This document shows, piece by piece, positions 1-10,565 of a stretch of DNA of 64,000 nucleotides. The number at the start of each line of letters is the position of its first letter. Position 1 is the first letter of the stretch. The notes under the pieces are model-generated. The model was not told where the DNA came from. It was given only the letters and a program-made list of their open reading frames with translations, and did not search any database. The stretch is from Aphanomyces cochlioides (taxonomy: Eukaryota > Oomycota > Saprolegniomycetes > Saprolegniales > Verrucalvaceae), in assembly GCA_019828595.1 (NCBI GenBank), contig JAHQRK010000012.1, positions 2,046,001 through 2,110,000 on the forward strand, in the 5' to 3' direction. Both the position numbers and the translations under genes were made by a program.

Positions 1-1331
1 AGCCAAGTATCTCCTCGATCGTGGCGTCGACATCCACGCCAAGAACAAACGCGGCCAGACGGCGCTCGACATTGCCAACGACGTCGCCTCCGACATTGAA
101 ACCCGCACGTCTGGCAAGCGGACCGCAGCCACCGTCGGTCTCCTCCGTTCAGTGTATCACTATGATGAGAGCTACAACACGCTGCCAGTCTCGGTACACT
201 CTGCTTCCTTGTCGTGCACTCTTCTCATGTCGAGATGCAGGTTTTGAAACGCCACGCCAGTCTCACCGCCTTCTCGACGCCGTGGATCGTCATGGGATTG
301 ATTGGCGTGGCTGCTCACAAGCTTCATGGCAGTGACGTCGTCCTTGGCATCGCTGCGTCGGTGGCGTTTGGATATTGGCTCGTCAAAGTGGCTGGTCTCG
401 ACGTCAATCCGTCCAAGCTCAAGTACTCTCGCCTCATGTTTGGCGTGAATGTCCACTCGATCTTTTGGATCACGTTTGGCGTGGCGCTTCTCGTGGCGGA
501 GGGAGCTCTGTATGTGCATGCGACGATGGTCTTCCTCGTCTTCTTCACTGGGACGTGTGTCTGTGTCTGCTGGACCAAGACGACGAGTCCTGGATTGCTG
601 TCGACGACGATTGAAGAGCGCCATCGAGTACGTCTGTCTTGTCTGACTTTGACTGACTTGTTGTAGAACGTGATGGACCTCGTGGCCATGAATTCCCGTC
701 CGGACGTCAAGTTTTGCTCGACGTGTTTGCAGCATCGACCTCTGCGGTCCAAGCACAACGTCGAGTTGAATGCGTGCGTGGCTCGCTTCGACCACTTTTG
801 CACGTTTGTCGCCAACGTCGTCGGTGCCAACAACCACACGTTCTACTTTGGCTTTCTCTTCAACTCGGTGATGGGGATTGGCATCTACCTCGCGATGATC
901 GTCGACTGTACGTCTTTTGGACTTTGACAACGGGCTGGTTGATGCGTGGATGCGTAGATCTTGCGAGGGAAGGCGTGTTGAATGAGCCGACGCACTGGCG
1001 GACGCTCGCTCGAGTCGGCCACGACTACCCCGTGGTTCTGAGCATTTCTATCTTGGCGGCGGTGCACATTGTGTGGATCGGAGGGTTGCTCGTTGCCAAC
1101 ATCTACGGCATCCTGTTTACATGGACGACGAACGAACGCGTGCTGCAAAGCCGAAGCCAAGCCAAGACGCCGTCTCTCCACTCGAAATTGTCACGGGGAG
1201 TCGTCCAGAACGTCGTCGACTTTTTCCATTTACCCCTCGGTGACGAACTCCATCGCATCGACTGGCGACGGTGCCGCTTCTACTCGCTGGATGAACTCCA
1301 CGCTCGTCCAAGCAAAGCCAAGCTCGAGTAG
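1..1331 (+). CDS. Ankyrin-DHHC-type palmitoyltransferase, 5' truncated by the window edge
   Basis: This is the mirror copy of the complete gene at 4140-1796. Exons seen are 2-193, 241-627, 667-907 and 958-1331; introns are 47, 39 and 50 nt with GT-AG ends. The first exon carries the last ankyrin repeat (residues reading LLDRGVDIHAKN...GQTALDIA). After it come transmembrane segments, the cysteine-rich domain with a DHFC catalytic motif, and more transmembrane segments, as in the HIP14/Akr1 class that S-acylates proteins at Golgi or endosomal membranes. The upstream ankyrin exons lie outside the window. It differs from the minus-strand copy by one residue found (V for M in the cytoplasmic tail). 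Confidence is high for family and exon structure. Whether it is a separate functional locus depends on the inverted repeat being real. Confidence 0.85.
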
Positions 1332-1376
1332 AGAGCGAGGAACATCTTACACTTACCATTATGCTAATTTATCCAC
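1..1376 (+). repeat. Left arm of large inverted duplication
   Basis: Positions 1-1376 are the reverse complement of 1751-3126: every position p pairs with 3127-p. The only difference I found is at 1140 (G) versus 1987 (complement A), which changes Val to Met in the encoded protein. The arm is cut by the window start, so its true length is unknown. Such identity means either a very recent duplication or inversion, continuing gene conversion, or an assembly or library artefact. Confidence 0.95.
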
Positions 1377-1750
1377 GGAGACTCGAATCCAAATTGACAA
1401 ACTCCGAACTTGCGCTTCCAAGTTGGTTCTCGCAGTACGTTGTGCTAGTGCTGTCACCTCAACGACGGTAGAAAAGCCCGTCGATCAAGACTTTGAGACA
1501 GAAGAGTGTTGCGCATTCCACTTGAGAGGTCACCTCAGTGAGATACAGCCGTCTATTCTGTTCTCTGTCGTAGAGGAAGGTCATCCTGATGTGTATGTCA
1601 CTGCAGTCGACGACAGGAAGCTCCCACCCACTGGTAGCAATTCATCTATAGCTTCATCTGCTGCATTTCTTGTCCATGGGGGGAGTTCGACAGTGTTCAA
1701 GTGGCTAGCTGAAGATGAACTTGGAAGAATGCACAAGCAAGATGTCTACT
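1377..1750. other. 374-bp unique spacer at the centre of the inverted duplication
   Basis: This segment separates the two arms and matches neither. On the plus strand it is open in one frame for its whole length (about 124 codons, ending at a stop at 1756-1758), with a protein-like composition, but it has no start of its own and I do not recognise the product. It may be a captured fragment of another gene or simply the loop of the palindrome. The 3' untranslated ends of both DHHC copies face it. Confidence 0.6.
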
Positions 1751-3126
1751 GTGGATAAATTAGCATAATGGTAAGTGTAAGATGTTCCTCGCTCTCTACT
1801 CGAGCTTGGCTTTGCTTGGACGAGCGTGGAGTTCATCCAGCGAGTAGAAGCGGCACCGTCGCCAGTCGATGCGATGGAGTTCGTCACCGAGGGGTAAATG
1901 GAAAAAGTCGACGACGTTCTGGACGACTCCCCGTGACAATTTCGAGTGGAGAGACGGCGTCTTGGCTTGGCTTCGGCTTTGCAGCATGCGTTCGTTCGTC
2001 GTCCATGTAAACAGGATGCCGTAGATGTTGGCAACGAGCAACCCTCCGATCCACACAATGTGCACCGCCGCCAAGATAGAAATGCTCAGAACCACGGGGT
2101 AGTCGTGGCCGACTCGAGCGAGCGTCCGCCAGTGCGTCGGCTCATTCAACACGCCTTCCCTCGCAAGATCTACGCATCCACGCATCAACCAGCCCGTTGT
2201 CAAAGTCCAAAAGACGTACAGTCGACGATCATCGCGAGGTAGATGCCAATCCCCATCACCGAGTTGAAGAGAAAGCCAAAGTAGAACGTGTGGTTGTTGG
2301 CACCGACGACGTTGGCGACAAACGTGCAAAAGTGGTCGAAGCGAGCCACGCACGCATTCAACTCGACGTTGTGCTTGGACCGCAGAGGTCGATGCTGCAA
2401 ACACGTCGAGCAAAACTTGACGTCCGGACGGGAATTCATGGCCACGAGGTCCATCACGTTCTACAACAAGTCAGTCAAAGTCAGACAAGACAGACGTACT
2501 CGATGGCGCTCTTCAATCGTCGTCGACAGCAATCCAGGACTCGTCGTCTTGGTCCAGCAGACACAGACACACGTCCCAGTGAAGAAGACGAGGAAGACCA
2601 TCGTCGCATGCACATACAGAGCTCCCTCCGCCACGAGAAGCGCCACGCCAAACGTGATCCAAAAGATCGAGTGGACATTCACGCCAAACATGAGGCGAGA
2701 GTACTTGAGCTTGGACGGATTGACGTCGAGACCAGCCACTTTGACGAGCCAATATCCAAACGCCACCGACGCAGCGATGCCAAGGACGACGTCACTGCCA
2801 TGAAGCTTGTGAGCAGCCACGCCAATCAATCCCATGACGATCCACGGCGTCGAGAAGGCGGTGAGACTGGCGTGGCGTTTCAAAACCTGCATCTCGACAT
2901 GAGAAGAGTGCACGACAAGGAAGCAGAGTGTACCGAGACTGGCAGCGTGTTGTAGCTCTCATCATAGTGATACACTGAACGGAGGAGACCGACGGTGGCT
3001 GCGGTCCGCTTGCCAGACGTGCGGGTTTCAATGTCGGAGGCGACGTCGTTGGCAATGTCGAGCGCCGTCTGGCCGCGTTTGTTCTTGGCGTGGATGTCGA
3101 CGCCACGATCGAGGAGATACTTGGCT
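1751..3126 (-). repeat. Right arm of large inverted duplication
   Basis: Reverse-complement partner of 1-1376. The boundary is sharp: identity stops at 1376/1751 in the 3' flank of the DHHC genes, about 45 bp past the stop codons. On the outer side the match runs up to the window limit, so the outer boundary of the duplication cannot be seen. Confidence 0.95.
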
Positions 3127-4140
3127 GCCACGACAAAGTCACTCGTGGCTGCGAGATGGAGAGCTAGTCACTCATGAGATCCACTGGACAAGGGAGGAGG
3201 ACGACGCACCAGTGTTGCCATGAGCATCCGTCTGATGCAAATTTGCACCAAGACCAAAGAGCATGCGAGCCGTGTCGAGCTCAAACTTGTATCGACAGAG
3301 CCACATCAACGGCGTCAGTCGATCTGCATCTACATGAAAGCCATGAGAGAAAGAGTGAAGAGAGATGCTACCTTGACTCGGCGTGTCGATGTTGCATCCC
3401 TTGGCGATGAAGAAGGCAGAGAGGATGGTATACCCAGACTACACACTCCCATGATCAACCAACTCGAGCGGAAGGAGTACCTGGACAGCGACAAAGTACG
3501 CATCAAAGCCGTTCTTGTCTGCGATCGTCGGGTCTGCATGATGGTCGAGAAGGAGAGCCACCGCTTGGATGTTGTTGCGATGCGCGGCCCAGTAGACAGG
3601 AGTCGAGAGGAGGTCGCCTCCCACTGCGTTGACGTTGATGTCTGGGAGTGCGAGCAAGTACCTAGAGCACGACGTTAGAGAGACTGTCGTCACTGGCGAA
3701 AGGAGGACTTGATGACATGGAGTTGGTTGTAGAAGGAGGCCCAGTGGAGCAGCGTGGCGTTCTGGTTGTCTGGTGTGTTGACACTCCAGTCGCTTGTCTT
3801 GGATCTCTATGGATGTGTGAGCATAATGGCAGTCGTCGGTCGAGCATACCTGAAGCACGAGACGTTTGAGCTCGTCGAGCAGTCCCAACTGAGCGCACTC
3901 GTAGATAGTTGGCGGCACTAAACTCGAGTTGATGCGGTTCATGGTTGGAAATGCCGTGTCTGTCTTGGACTCGTCATCTGAAGCATCGATTCCATCGTAC
4001 TTTAGGCATGCGGTGCTCATGATGGCGTTTTCAATAATGCAGTCGGAGGTGAGGTGCGACTTGGTGGCTGTCTTTGGAGAGAATCTTGACTTGATGGCAG
4101 CACCTGGCTGCAAGTATGAGATGATGTCTTGGTGTCTCAA
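1796..4140 (-). CDS. Ankyrin-DHHC-type palmitoyltransferase, complete copy
   Basis: Nine exons are supported by GT-AG introns and by alignment to the paralogue at 13,753: 4140-3850, 3806-3709, 3661-3481, 3438-3372, 3329-3210, 3163-2934, 2886-2500, 2460-2220 and 2169-1796. They give about 662 residues. Ankyrin repeats fill residues about 80-330 (ATLLHWAS, TPVYWAAHR, ADPTIADKNG, TPLMWLCRY, ALHLAAT). Four or more hydrophobic segments follow, with the cysteine-rich domain between them. In that domain the ligands of the first zinc site (C-x2-C, H, C) are kept, the catalytic motif is DHFC, and all four ligands of the second zinc site are replaced (N, L, F, V). This resembles the degenerate domain of the Akr1 class (DHYC). 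Predicted role: S-acylation of membrane proteins, with the ankyrin repeats choosing substrates. The start at 4140 is the first Met in a frame that runs straight into the repeats; the N-terminus differs from that of the paralogue. Confidence 0.88.
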
Positions 4141-5004
4141 CTCTGTTGATTCTCCGCGCGTTTCGTGTCGCTTGACATTTGGGATGGAGAGGACTCGTGT
4201 TCAATCGAGAGCCGGCTTGCTGGTGGAAGTGGGTGTACTGTACAAAGGAATGCTACATACAGAAGCGTGGTTAACTTGAGTGGTGTCGTTGCTGGAGAAT
4301 CATCGTCCCACTTGGATTCATGTATCATCACGCCGCGTTGTCTCTGCGGCAGAGGTAAGAAGGTGTTATGGATGCTATCTCCATTGCGGGCTTGGAATTG
4401 GCGAAGGAGCTCCAGGAGATAGCATCAACTGTTGCTGTCGGAGTGAAATGGACGATGATCCATCCTGGTTTGGCGTCCAGAATCTGGCGATGGACGGCCA
4501 ACTTGTGGGTGTTGTTGAACGAGGAGAGCCATCACATAGCACGTCAACAATCCTGTGAATAGCATCATTCCACATCCTCGCGAAAGACATCTCATCCGAT
4601 ATCTACGGCTTAGTTGGACAGCCCCATGCGCAATGTGTCGAGTCCACCGTGGAGCACAAGTGCCCAGAGCTGCGTCGGTCAGGCAGTAGAGTCCACCATG
4701 GCTTGACAGTCCTCTCAGCTGAGGTGATGCCGTCGCATAGACCGGTAAATGGCTCTCCCGCGGCGATGATTGTGGTGAATCCACACGCGATGAAGGCGCG
4801 ACGGTGTTCGAATGCCTCAGAGTATCCTGCTTGCCAAAGTTGAATCCTGCGTCTTAGAGTCGTACGTACTGTTGGACTACTGAGCTGCACCTGCCTCGGA
4901 CTGTCGTGAGGGCAAACGATGACGACCACAAAGAAATCACGCCATGGTCAATTCAGAGATGAACTGCGAACGAATATCCTCACACTGTCAGTATGAAGTG
5001 TCCT
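4141..5004. other. Gene-poor stretch with a possible degenerate minus-strand coding remnant
   Basis: No intact gene is visible. On the minus strand, stretches at about 4929-4603 and 4590-4375 read like broken protein sequence. One contains AGYSEAFEHRRAFI and AAGEPFTGLCDG; a hydrophobic run MMLFTGLLTCYVMALL sits in a neighbouring frame. The pieces lie in different frames and no consistent splice solution was found. I do not recognise the family. It may be a decayed membrane-protein gene. Confidence 0.3.
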
Positions 5005-5140
5005 CGAAAGCAAACCCGGACTCTTCGATGTTGTGCAGTACACTAACACGCAATCACTAGACGAAAGCCACCGTGGCATGCACATACAGAGCTTCCTCGG
5101 CGTCGGCGTTGATGGAAAACGCGATCAGGCGAGAGCAATG
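5005..5140 (-). pseudogene. Decayed fragment of the ankyrin-DHHC gene
   Basis: The plus-strand DNA here is visibly homologous to 2525-2660 of the intact minus-strand gene (shared blocks such as GCATGCACATACAGAGCT). On the minus strand part of it reads EEALYVHATVAFV against AEGALYVHATMVFL in the intact copy, which is in exon 7 just before the cysteine-rich domain. Stops and indels interrupt it, and nothing of the flanking exons is left. It is a relic of a further family member. Confidence 0.75.
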
Positions 5141-5702
5141 TCAAACTAGCAAAACCTGTCAAAAATTATATACCTATGGTATTGTTTATTAGACTTTACC
5201 ATACACAAACCAAAGTTTAGGAGCTTGCAGTAGAGGGAAGAAATATGATAAGATTGGAGTCATTAACTGTAAGAAGTAATAGAGGATTCTCCCACAGTAA
5301 TGTTAGACAGCTTCTGATGGAACACCAGCGTAGTGTCGATCCCCCGGGATGCTTTTGGTGAAGCTAAATTTCAAAACCTCTATAAATCTATAACCTTGAC
5401 AGTAGGAATACTTTATAATTTTATATATCTTGTATCAGTGGGTGTCAGAGTTGCCACAAGTTCGTGACAAGTTAGAAACCTGAATGTGATTGGCTGAAAT
5501 AGAGTTTCTTCAACTTGCCACATGCATTTCAACTTGTCAGGAATGGCTGACAAGACGGCAAGTAATAGTTTTCACAGGTTGCACGGCATCCTTCGAACAA
5601 ACTATATTTGACAGGATCATTGATGTGATTGGTAGTTTGATTTGGTTTGGAAAACACGAGCAAACACAAGCAAACGCACACAAACCTCGCAAGGAAGAAC
5701 CG

Positions 5703-6578
5703 ATGCCACCTCGCAAGGCCGACCAAACTAAGCTGAGGGTGGGCAATCAGCGTCAAGACGAGAAGTCAACGTCCAAACGTGTTCTGTGGACCAAAGATGC
5801 TGTTGCAGATGGCAAAACAAGTATGGATGTCATCATCAATTGGATGTCGAATGAAACGAACTACAAACGATGGAAGGGAGGCGACAAAACGTGTGGATCA
5901 AGAAAAGCGTCGCTGGCGTCAGAGATAGTGACCATAATGTCCAGTCATGGAATACACCATCGCACGATCAAAGACGTAGTTCAAAAGATCGGTGACATCG
6001 AGAGATCATATCGAGCTGCTTCCGATTGGCTTGGAAATACAGGTCAGGGCGTGGAGGATGAAGCCAGTGTAGAAAAGGAGGTAAAACGAATTTGTCCATA
6101 CTACTACATCTTAGATGATGTGATGCGAGATCGAGCATCCACTGCCCCACTCTTGACAAGCGACAATCTTGACGATAATGATGAGAGCGATGGCACACGA
6201 ACGCCAGAGCAAAAAAAGATCCCGAATTCAGACAAGAAGAGATCTGCCAATGTTGCTAAACTGGACGAATGGGTTGATATCAACTCCCGTGTATACGACT
6301 TGAAACGTGACCAATTCCAATTTACTCGTGATGTTGAAAGTCGAAAGCTCGAAGTCGATATTCAACGAGAGGCGCGTCTAGCCAAAGAGACAAAGGTCAA
6401 CATACGACTGCTGACAATTCAAGCTGAAGAAGCACAATGGAAATTTGAACACAATCGAGAAATGGCTGAAGTTGCCGCCCGCATAAAGAAAATTGAAATA
6501 CGACGTGAGCTGAAGGAAAAGGGTTGGACGGACAGTGAAATTGATCAAGCATGCCCATTTAAGTATTATGCAGATTAA
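5703..6578 (+). CDS. Transposon-encoded SANT/MADF-like DNA-binding protein
   Basis: About 291 residues from the ATG at 5703; the frame is open further upstream to 5490, but that part begins just inside the terminal repeat and looks non-coding. The N-terminal half has spaced tryptophans and a pattern (LWTKDAVADGKTS, NYKRWKGGD, HHRTIKDVVQKI, CPYYYILDDVM) seen in SANT/trihelix-like proteins that accompany PIF/Harbinger transposases and help them bind their ends. The C-terminal third is a charged coiled-coil-like helix (ESRKLEVDIQREARLAKET). Its TAA stop at 6576-6578 overlaps the stop of the convergent transposase. The reading frame is intact. Function is inferred from the element's layout and composition; no close family name is claimed. 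Confidence 0.75.
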   Translation: MPPRKADQTKLRVGNQRQDEKSTSKRVLWTKDAVADGKTSMDVIINWMSNETNYKRWKGGDKTCGSRKASLASEIVTIMSSHGIHHRTIKDVVQKIGDIERSYRAASDWLGNTGQGVEDEASVEKEVKRICPYYYILDDVMRDRASTAPLLTSDNLDDNDESDGTRTPEQKKIPNSDKKRSANVAKLDEWVDINSRVYDLKRDQFQFTRDVESRKLEVDIQREARLAKETKVNIRLLTIQAEEAQWKFEHNREMAEVAARIKKIEIRRELKEKGWTDSEIDQACPFKYYAD

Positions 6579-7849
6579 AACGGATACTGTGTGTCCACAA
6601 GAAGTTGCTCTAATACAGCGTTGCGTTTATTGATACCATTGAGTTCATCATTCTCTTCGATGGAAGGATCAGTGCTATTCAGTGGAAAACAAACACGGCA
6701 CCCCCTCAAGTCTGCATTGCAATTGCAATTATTTTGTAATTCAAGCCATTCTTCTGGAATATTGTCGTGCTCTGTTATGAGGATGTTGTGTAGGATGCAA
6801 GCAGCTAGAATCGTCTGAATGATTCGTGTCATAGCAGCCTTGCCATCCATGAGCTTTCTCATTTGCTTGAGATATTGGATTCGACCTTTCAACATACCTA
6901 TGCAATGCTCGGCTTTCACACGACCCTTTCCTAAACCACGACTTGTGATGGTCCATTGCACGGTGCGGGTGGCTCTTGAATGCTGAGATCAAACAAGGGC
7001 AAACCTTGTACGCTGAATCGCCCAGCAAATACTGGTTCGAGTTGAAATAATTCTGACTGAAATTGAAAAGCTTGCAGTTTCGCCAGTCTCGATTGTCATG
7101 AGTCGAGCCTGGCCAACCAGTATGGATATCACGAATGACGACTCGATGATCACACACAATTTGAGCTGCAATGGCATAGCATCCCTTACGAGAGTAATAA
7201 TCCTCACCATGCAGTGTTGGCTTAAATTCAAATGGGAAGAGGGTGTCATCAATAAAGCCTATGCAATGCTGAAAACTGCACAAGTCTCGTATCTTGAGAG
7301 ATATATCAAAGGCTTCAGCTAGATTTGGCCATTGTATGCATGATTTTCTGAGACTTAGGATGGCTTTAGTCGTTCGAATGATAAACAAATTGATGGTTCC
7401 AGCTCCAACACCAAAAAAGGAGGCCATGTGCTCGTTTGAAACAGCATTTCCATTGGTGCCCAAGAAGTATAAGAACACAAGCAAATGATGACGGACAGAG
7501 GTCTTTAGCTGCTTCCCAGTGGTGCTTGCAAACACAGGATCAAACTTGATAAGATCAACAATATGGTAGAACGAACGTCTTTCCAGACGAAAGAGCTTTC
7601 GAAATCGAGTTGCCTTAACTTCAAAAAGAAAATGGTGAAATCTTGGGCTTTTGAAGCTATCATTGGAGTGCGAGGCAAAGTATCGTTGACACTCATGGAC
7701 TGTACAAAGGCAACAAGGTGCGAGTCGGCATCATCCTCGTCACTGTCGTGTTCGTCGAGCAACTCACGGCAGAGCCTCATATATCGCCGTCTTTCTAACA
7801 CCTTGACTGCATGCCGGAGAATGATTTGACGCTCACTGATCTTGACCAT
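6575..7849 (-). pseudogene. PIF/Harbinger DDE transposase with a frameshift
   Basis: The N-terminal exon runs from 7849 (MVKISERQ...). A 44-nt GT-AG intron at 7700-7657 joins it in frame to the core, giving a helix-turn-helix-like segment followed by the DDE nuclease. Catalytic blocks are visible: FIDDTLFPFEF (first Asp), GWPGSTHDNR (second Asp), YLLGDSAY (conserved Asp) and VKAEHCIGMLKGR (Glu). The third and last of these lie in different frames: between about 6990 and 6930 the frame shifts by one base without a plausible intron, which separates the Glu from the rest. The enzyme would cut and paste the element at its terminal repeats; this copy is probably inactive unless the shift is a sequence error. 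Its TAA stop (6577-6575) overlaps that of the partner gene. Confidence 0.8.
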
Positions 7850-8335
7850 GGATGAAGAGCCGCAACTTGTTGTCTGAACTTGAAAGGGGTTTCAGAGTAC
7901 AAGAATACATAAAGCAACGTGATTGGCTATTATTAGGACAAATCTTGAACTTGTTGCCATGAACTTGTTGCAACTCTGACACCCACTATCATGCAGAGTT
8001 GAACTTACTCTCTCATTTTCGATATATTCTTTCAAAATACAAAGAAACAGGATATTATATTTAACAGTTTCCATTTTTCCCATTAGGTCTTAGCTTGAAT
8101 TATGAATTATTAATCACTAATACTCTCCAACACTTGGAATGGATGACTCCCAAAAATGACATGAGCACAAATAAAAGGTGACAAAACTCAAGCATATATC
8201 CAACATTTAAATCCCCTCACATTGAACATAAACGCCTTTGATACGTTGAATTTGTCTCACTAGTCTTTGTTCTGCAGCACAAATATATGTGTGCAAGAGA
8301 CGTGCACATGAGACAAAACATTGTAATATACCCTG

Positions 8336-9250
8336 TTGATTTCAAGTGCTTGGCTGAGAACGAGAGATTACAACTCCAGTCATCAGCCAGCACCGGTGGA
8401 GCGCAATCGAAAGACACGCAACAAGTCGCGCAACTTCTCTCCTGGCGAGACCAGAAGGTTGTTGGAGCTTGTTGAAGAGATCAAGCCCTTTGGGCAGAAT
8501 ATGTGGGATCATGTATGCTATGCATTCAATCAAAGCGCTCCTGCAGAGTGGCCGCATCGTGATAGCGACAGTCTGCGTCGGAAATTCTTGGGCCTTAAAA
8601 ACAAGTCCAAACCGTCAGGAGATCCTCACTGCCCTCCAGACGTTAACCGTGCGAAGCGTGTCTACGAGGAAATCAAGAGCCACGTAGGTGTTCTTGAACT
8701 TAATGACAATATAGACGACGTTGTTCATTCGAGTCAATGTCAAGATGTCGACGACGAAGAGTCAAGTGAAGTATCCGATTCAAACATCAGCGATCCACCT
8801 CAAGCAATCAACAATCAACCACGTGCCACCCCTCGCCTGGGAATAACGCCAGAAGCTCTCGTATCTCTAAAACCTGAGCGTGGAACACCTGTGATGTCCA
8901 TGGCAGCGCAAAGACGCTCGTCACTGAACGCTGTAATTGGTATGTTTAAGGCTTATGTTTGTCTATACTGAGTCGAAATGTTAGGGAAGTTGATTGCTCA
9001 ACCAACTGCACCTTCGAACGACTCCTTTCTTGCTTTTATGATGAAGATGGAAGAGCGAGAACAGCAGTAGCGTATGGAGCAGTCCGAATTACGTCGACAA
9101 GAACGACAAGAGCGCGAAGAACGAGACCGGCAAGAAAAATTGGAGCGTGAAGAACGAAACCGTGAAAGTCGAAAACGCGAGGAGAAACACGACTTGCTTA
9201 TGATGGCGTTAATGACAAAGTTGATAGGCAAGGCCGATCATGATAATTAG
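8336..9250 (+). pseudogene. DUF6818-like transposon partner protein with in-frame stop
   Basis: The readable part starts with a basic segment and a Myb-like pattern (NFSPGETRRLLELVEE, WPHRDSDSLRRKFLGLKN, CPPDVNRAKRVYEE), the signature of the domain called DUF6818 in oomycete proteins. A 45-nt intron (8940-8984) links it to a second exon with a strongly charged Glu/Arg coiled coil. In that exon CAG-CAG-TAG puts a stop at 9068-9070, 60 codons before the natural end at 9248-9250. No convincing ATG was found: the frame opens at a TTG, so the 5' end may be an unrecognised exon. Probably a dead copy of the element's DNA-binding subunit. Confidence 0.65.
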
Positions 9251-9410
9251 ATTTAAGTCTAATATCTGAAGCTTGAGTTGAAACGAACAGTTGCAGTCGA
9301 CAACACTACAAGATCAATCTAGTTATAGATCTGAGTTGGCTGAAAGACGGAACGAATTTGGCTTATGCCTGTACTTCGAACACGGTAGTTGTAGAGCCAA
9401 TAAATGACTG

Positions 9411-10565
9411 CTAGTCGTCGTGCTCTAACTTGAGGATATATGGCAAGGGCAGCATTAGAGTTCGATAAACTTTTGGGCAAGACCCCATACCCCATTCAGC
9501 GGCTTGGCGCAGTGAGGTTATCGCATTGCTGACAATGGCCATTGCTTCCTGACAGTCAGTGGATGCTCTCTCTAAATCTCCCTTTTTGAGTGGTGTCACA
9601 ATACGACCGAAATTGCCATCGCTCACGGGAAACGCAGAATCGGCAGCTACACAGACTCCTGGTGCTAGTGTCCCTGGTCTTTGTAGAAGCTGCTGGAGTG
9701 GGCGACTCATTTCACTATCATTCCAGGAACCTGGAAAGTTGTGTTGGCCCCATACAAGAGTGCCGTCAACACCGTAAAGCAAGACTCCTGTCACGAAAGT
9801 TGAATGCAACCAACCTAGTTATCAGTTAACATGTTAATCAAAACGTTCATACCATTGTAGTAAGCATTTTGAATATCCCGACTAGATGGCTCTTGAACGA
9901 CGTAGTTCTTGCCATCCAAGAAAAATGCCACCCTCGGAGAGTTTGGCTCTAGCTCAGAGCTTGCATCTGCCCATGATTGCTGTGTTTCGTGGTCGGGGAA
10001 TTCTATTCTGGCCTCGGGGATCTCAAGGAGAGCAGCGTTCAATGCTATTCAGCATTGATGAGGACACGCGAAAGGGTTGATGGGAGAATTCCAAAGAGCT
10101 CGCTCAGTGTTTTGATCTCAACTGAAGCGGCATACGAGTGCAATAGACAAGCGAGAACAACATGCTTATGAGTGCAGCGTGGTGGCCTCCCACGATTACC
10201 TGTAGCATGTTAATTTTATAGTGATGTGAGTAGTACCAGGTCCAGACTTAACTATATATTTCGACGAAAACACAGCTAGAAGCCTCTCGAACGCGTCAAC
10301 GTTGAGGCTCGTTGTCGCTATAAAGCTCTCATTACATTTTTCGGCATACATGGTGTGCCATGGGATTGTAGATCCGTGGACGAGGGACGATGAACGAAGT
10401 TACGACATATTTCAGACTGTGGCATGTGTGATTTGGTACCTTATTTCGTGTTCTTATTGTCATGCGCAAACGTAGCAAGCAAAGGATTTGTAGCTGTCTC
10501 TTCTGGGCTTCCTCTTTGGAAGCTTCCTTGCCTCGGAGCCACCACCAGAGAGCATTCTTCATCAC
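9411..10565 (-). pseudogene. DDE transposase of element 2, frameshifted
   Basis: Joined across a 38-nt intron (9852-9815), the core reads VAFFLDGKNYVVQEPS (first Asp), YNG-WLHSTFVTG, NFPGSWNDSEMSR (second Asp), VCVAADSAFPV and LRQAAEWGMG (Glu), the order expected of a DDE_Tnp_4-type nuclease. Upstream, GRPPRCTHKHVVLACLL and SELFGILPSTLSRVLINAE form the helix-turn-helix part. That part is cut from the core by a one-base deletion near 10,041-10,050, which also makes TAG and TGA stops. The N-terminal segment near 10,565-10,330 (WWWLRGKEASKEEAQKR) is in yet another frame. Clearly transposase-derived and clearly broken. Confidence 0.75.

Larger units (their letters stand above)
5437..7987. mobile_element. 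PIF/Harbinger-like DNA transposon 1
   Basis: Terminal inverted repeats begin AGTGGGTGTCAGAGTTGC at 5437 and end with the complementary sequence at 7987; similarity runs inward for about 40 bp (ACAAGTTC... on both sides). The flanks ATC (5434-5436) and ATC (7988-7990) form a 3-bp target duplication, the size typical of this superfamily. Inside are two convergent genes, a DNA-binding-type protein (plus) and a DDE transposase (minus), whose stop codons overlap. Total length is 2551 bp. Confidence 0.88.

Noticed and set aside
172..930. 252-codon minus-strand frame (and its mirror at 2197-2955)
   Set aside because: It is antisense to the DHHC exons, has no hydrophobic or domain pattern and is a shadow of the real gene.
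1735..1760. Shared 15-mer TTCAAGTGGCTAGCT between the palindrome spacer (about 1697) and 45,264
   Set aside because: The match does not extend on either side, so chance is likely.
5490..5702. Longer N-terminus for the element 1 partner gene
   Set aside because: It starts within sequence next to the terminal repeat and reads as hydrophobic noise; the basic start at 5703 is better.
6960..7020. 22-nt intron to repair the element 1 transposase
   Set aside because: A GT-AG pair exists and fixes the frame, but 22 nt is far below the shortest intron seen here (38 nt) and would delete conserved residues.
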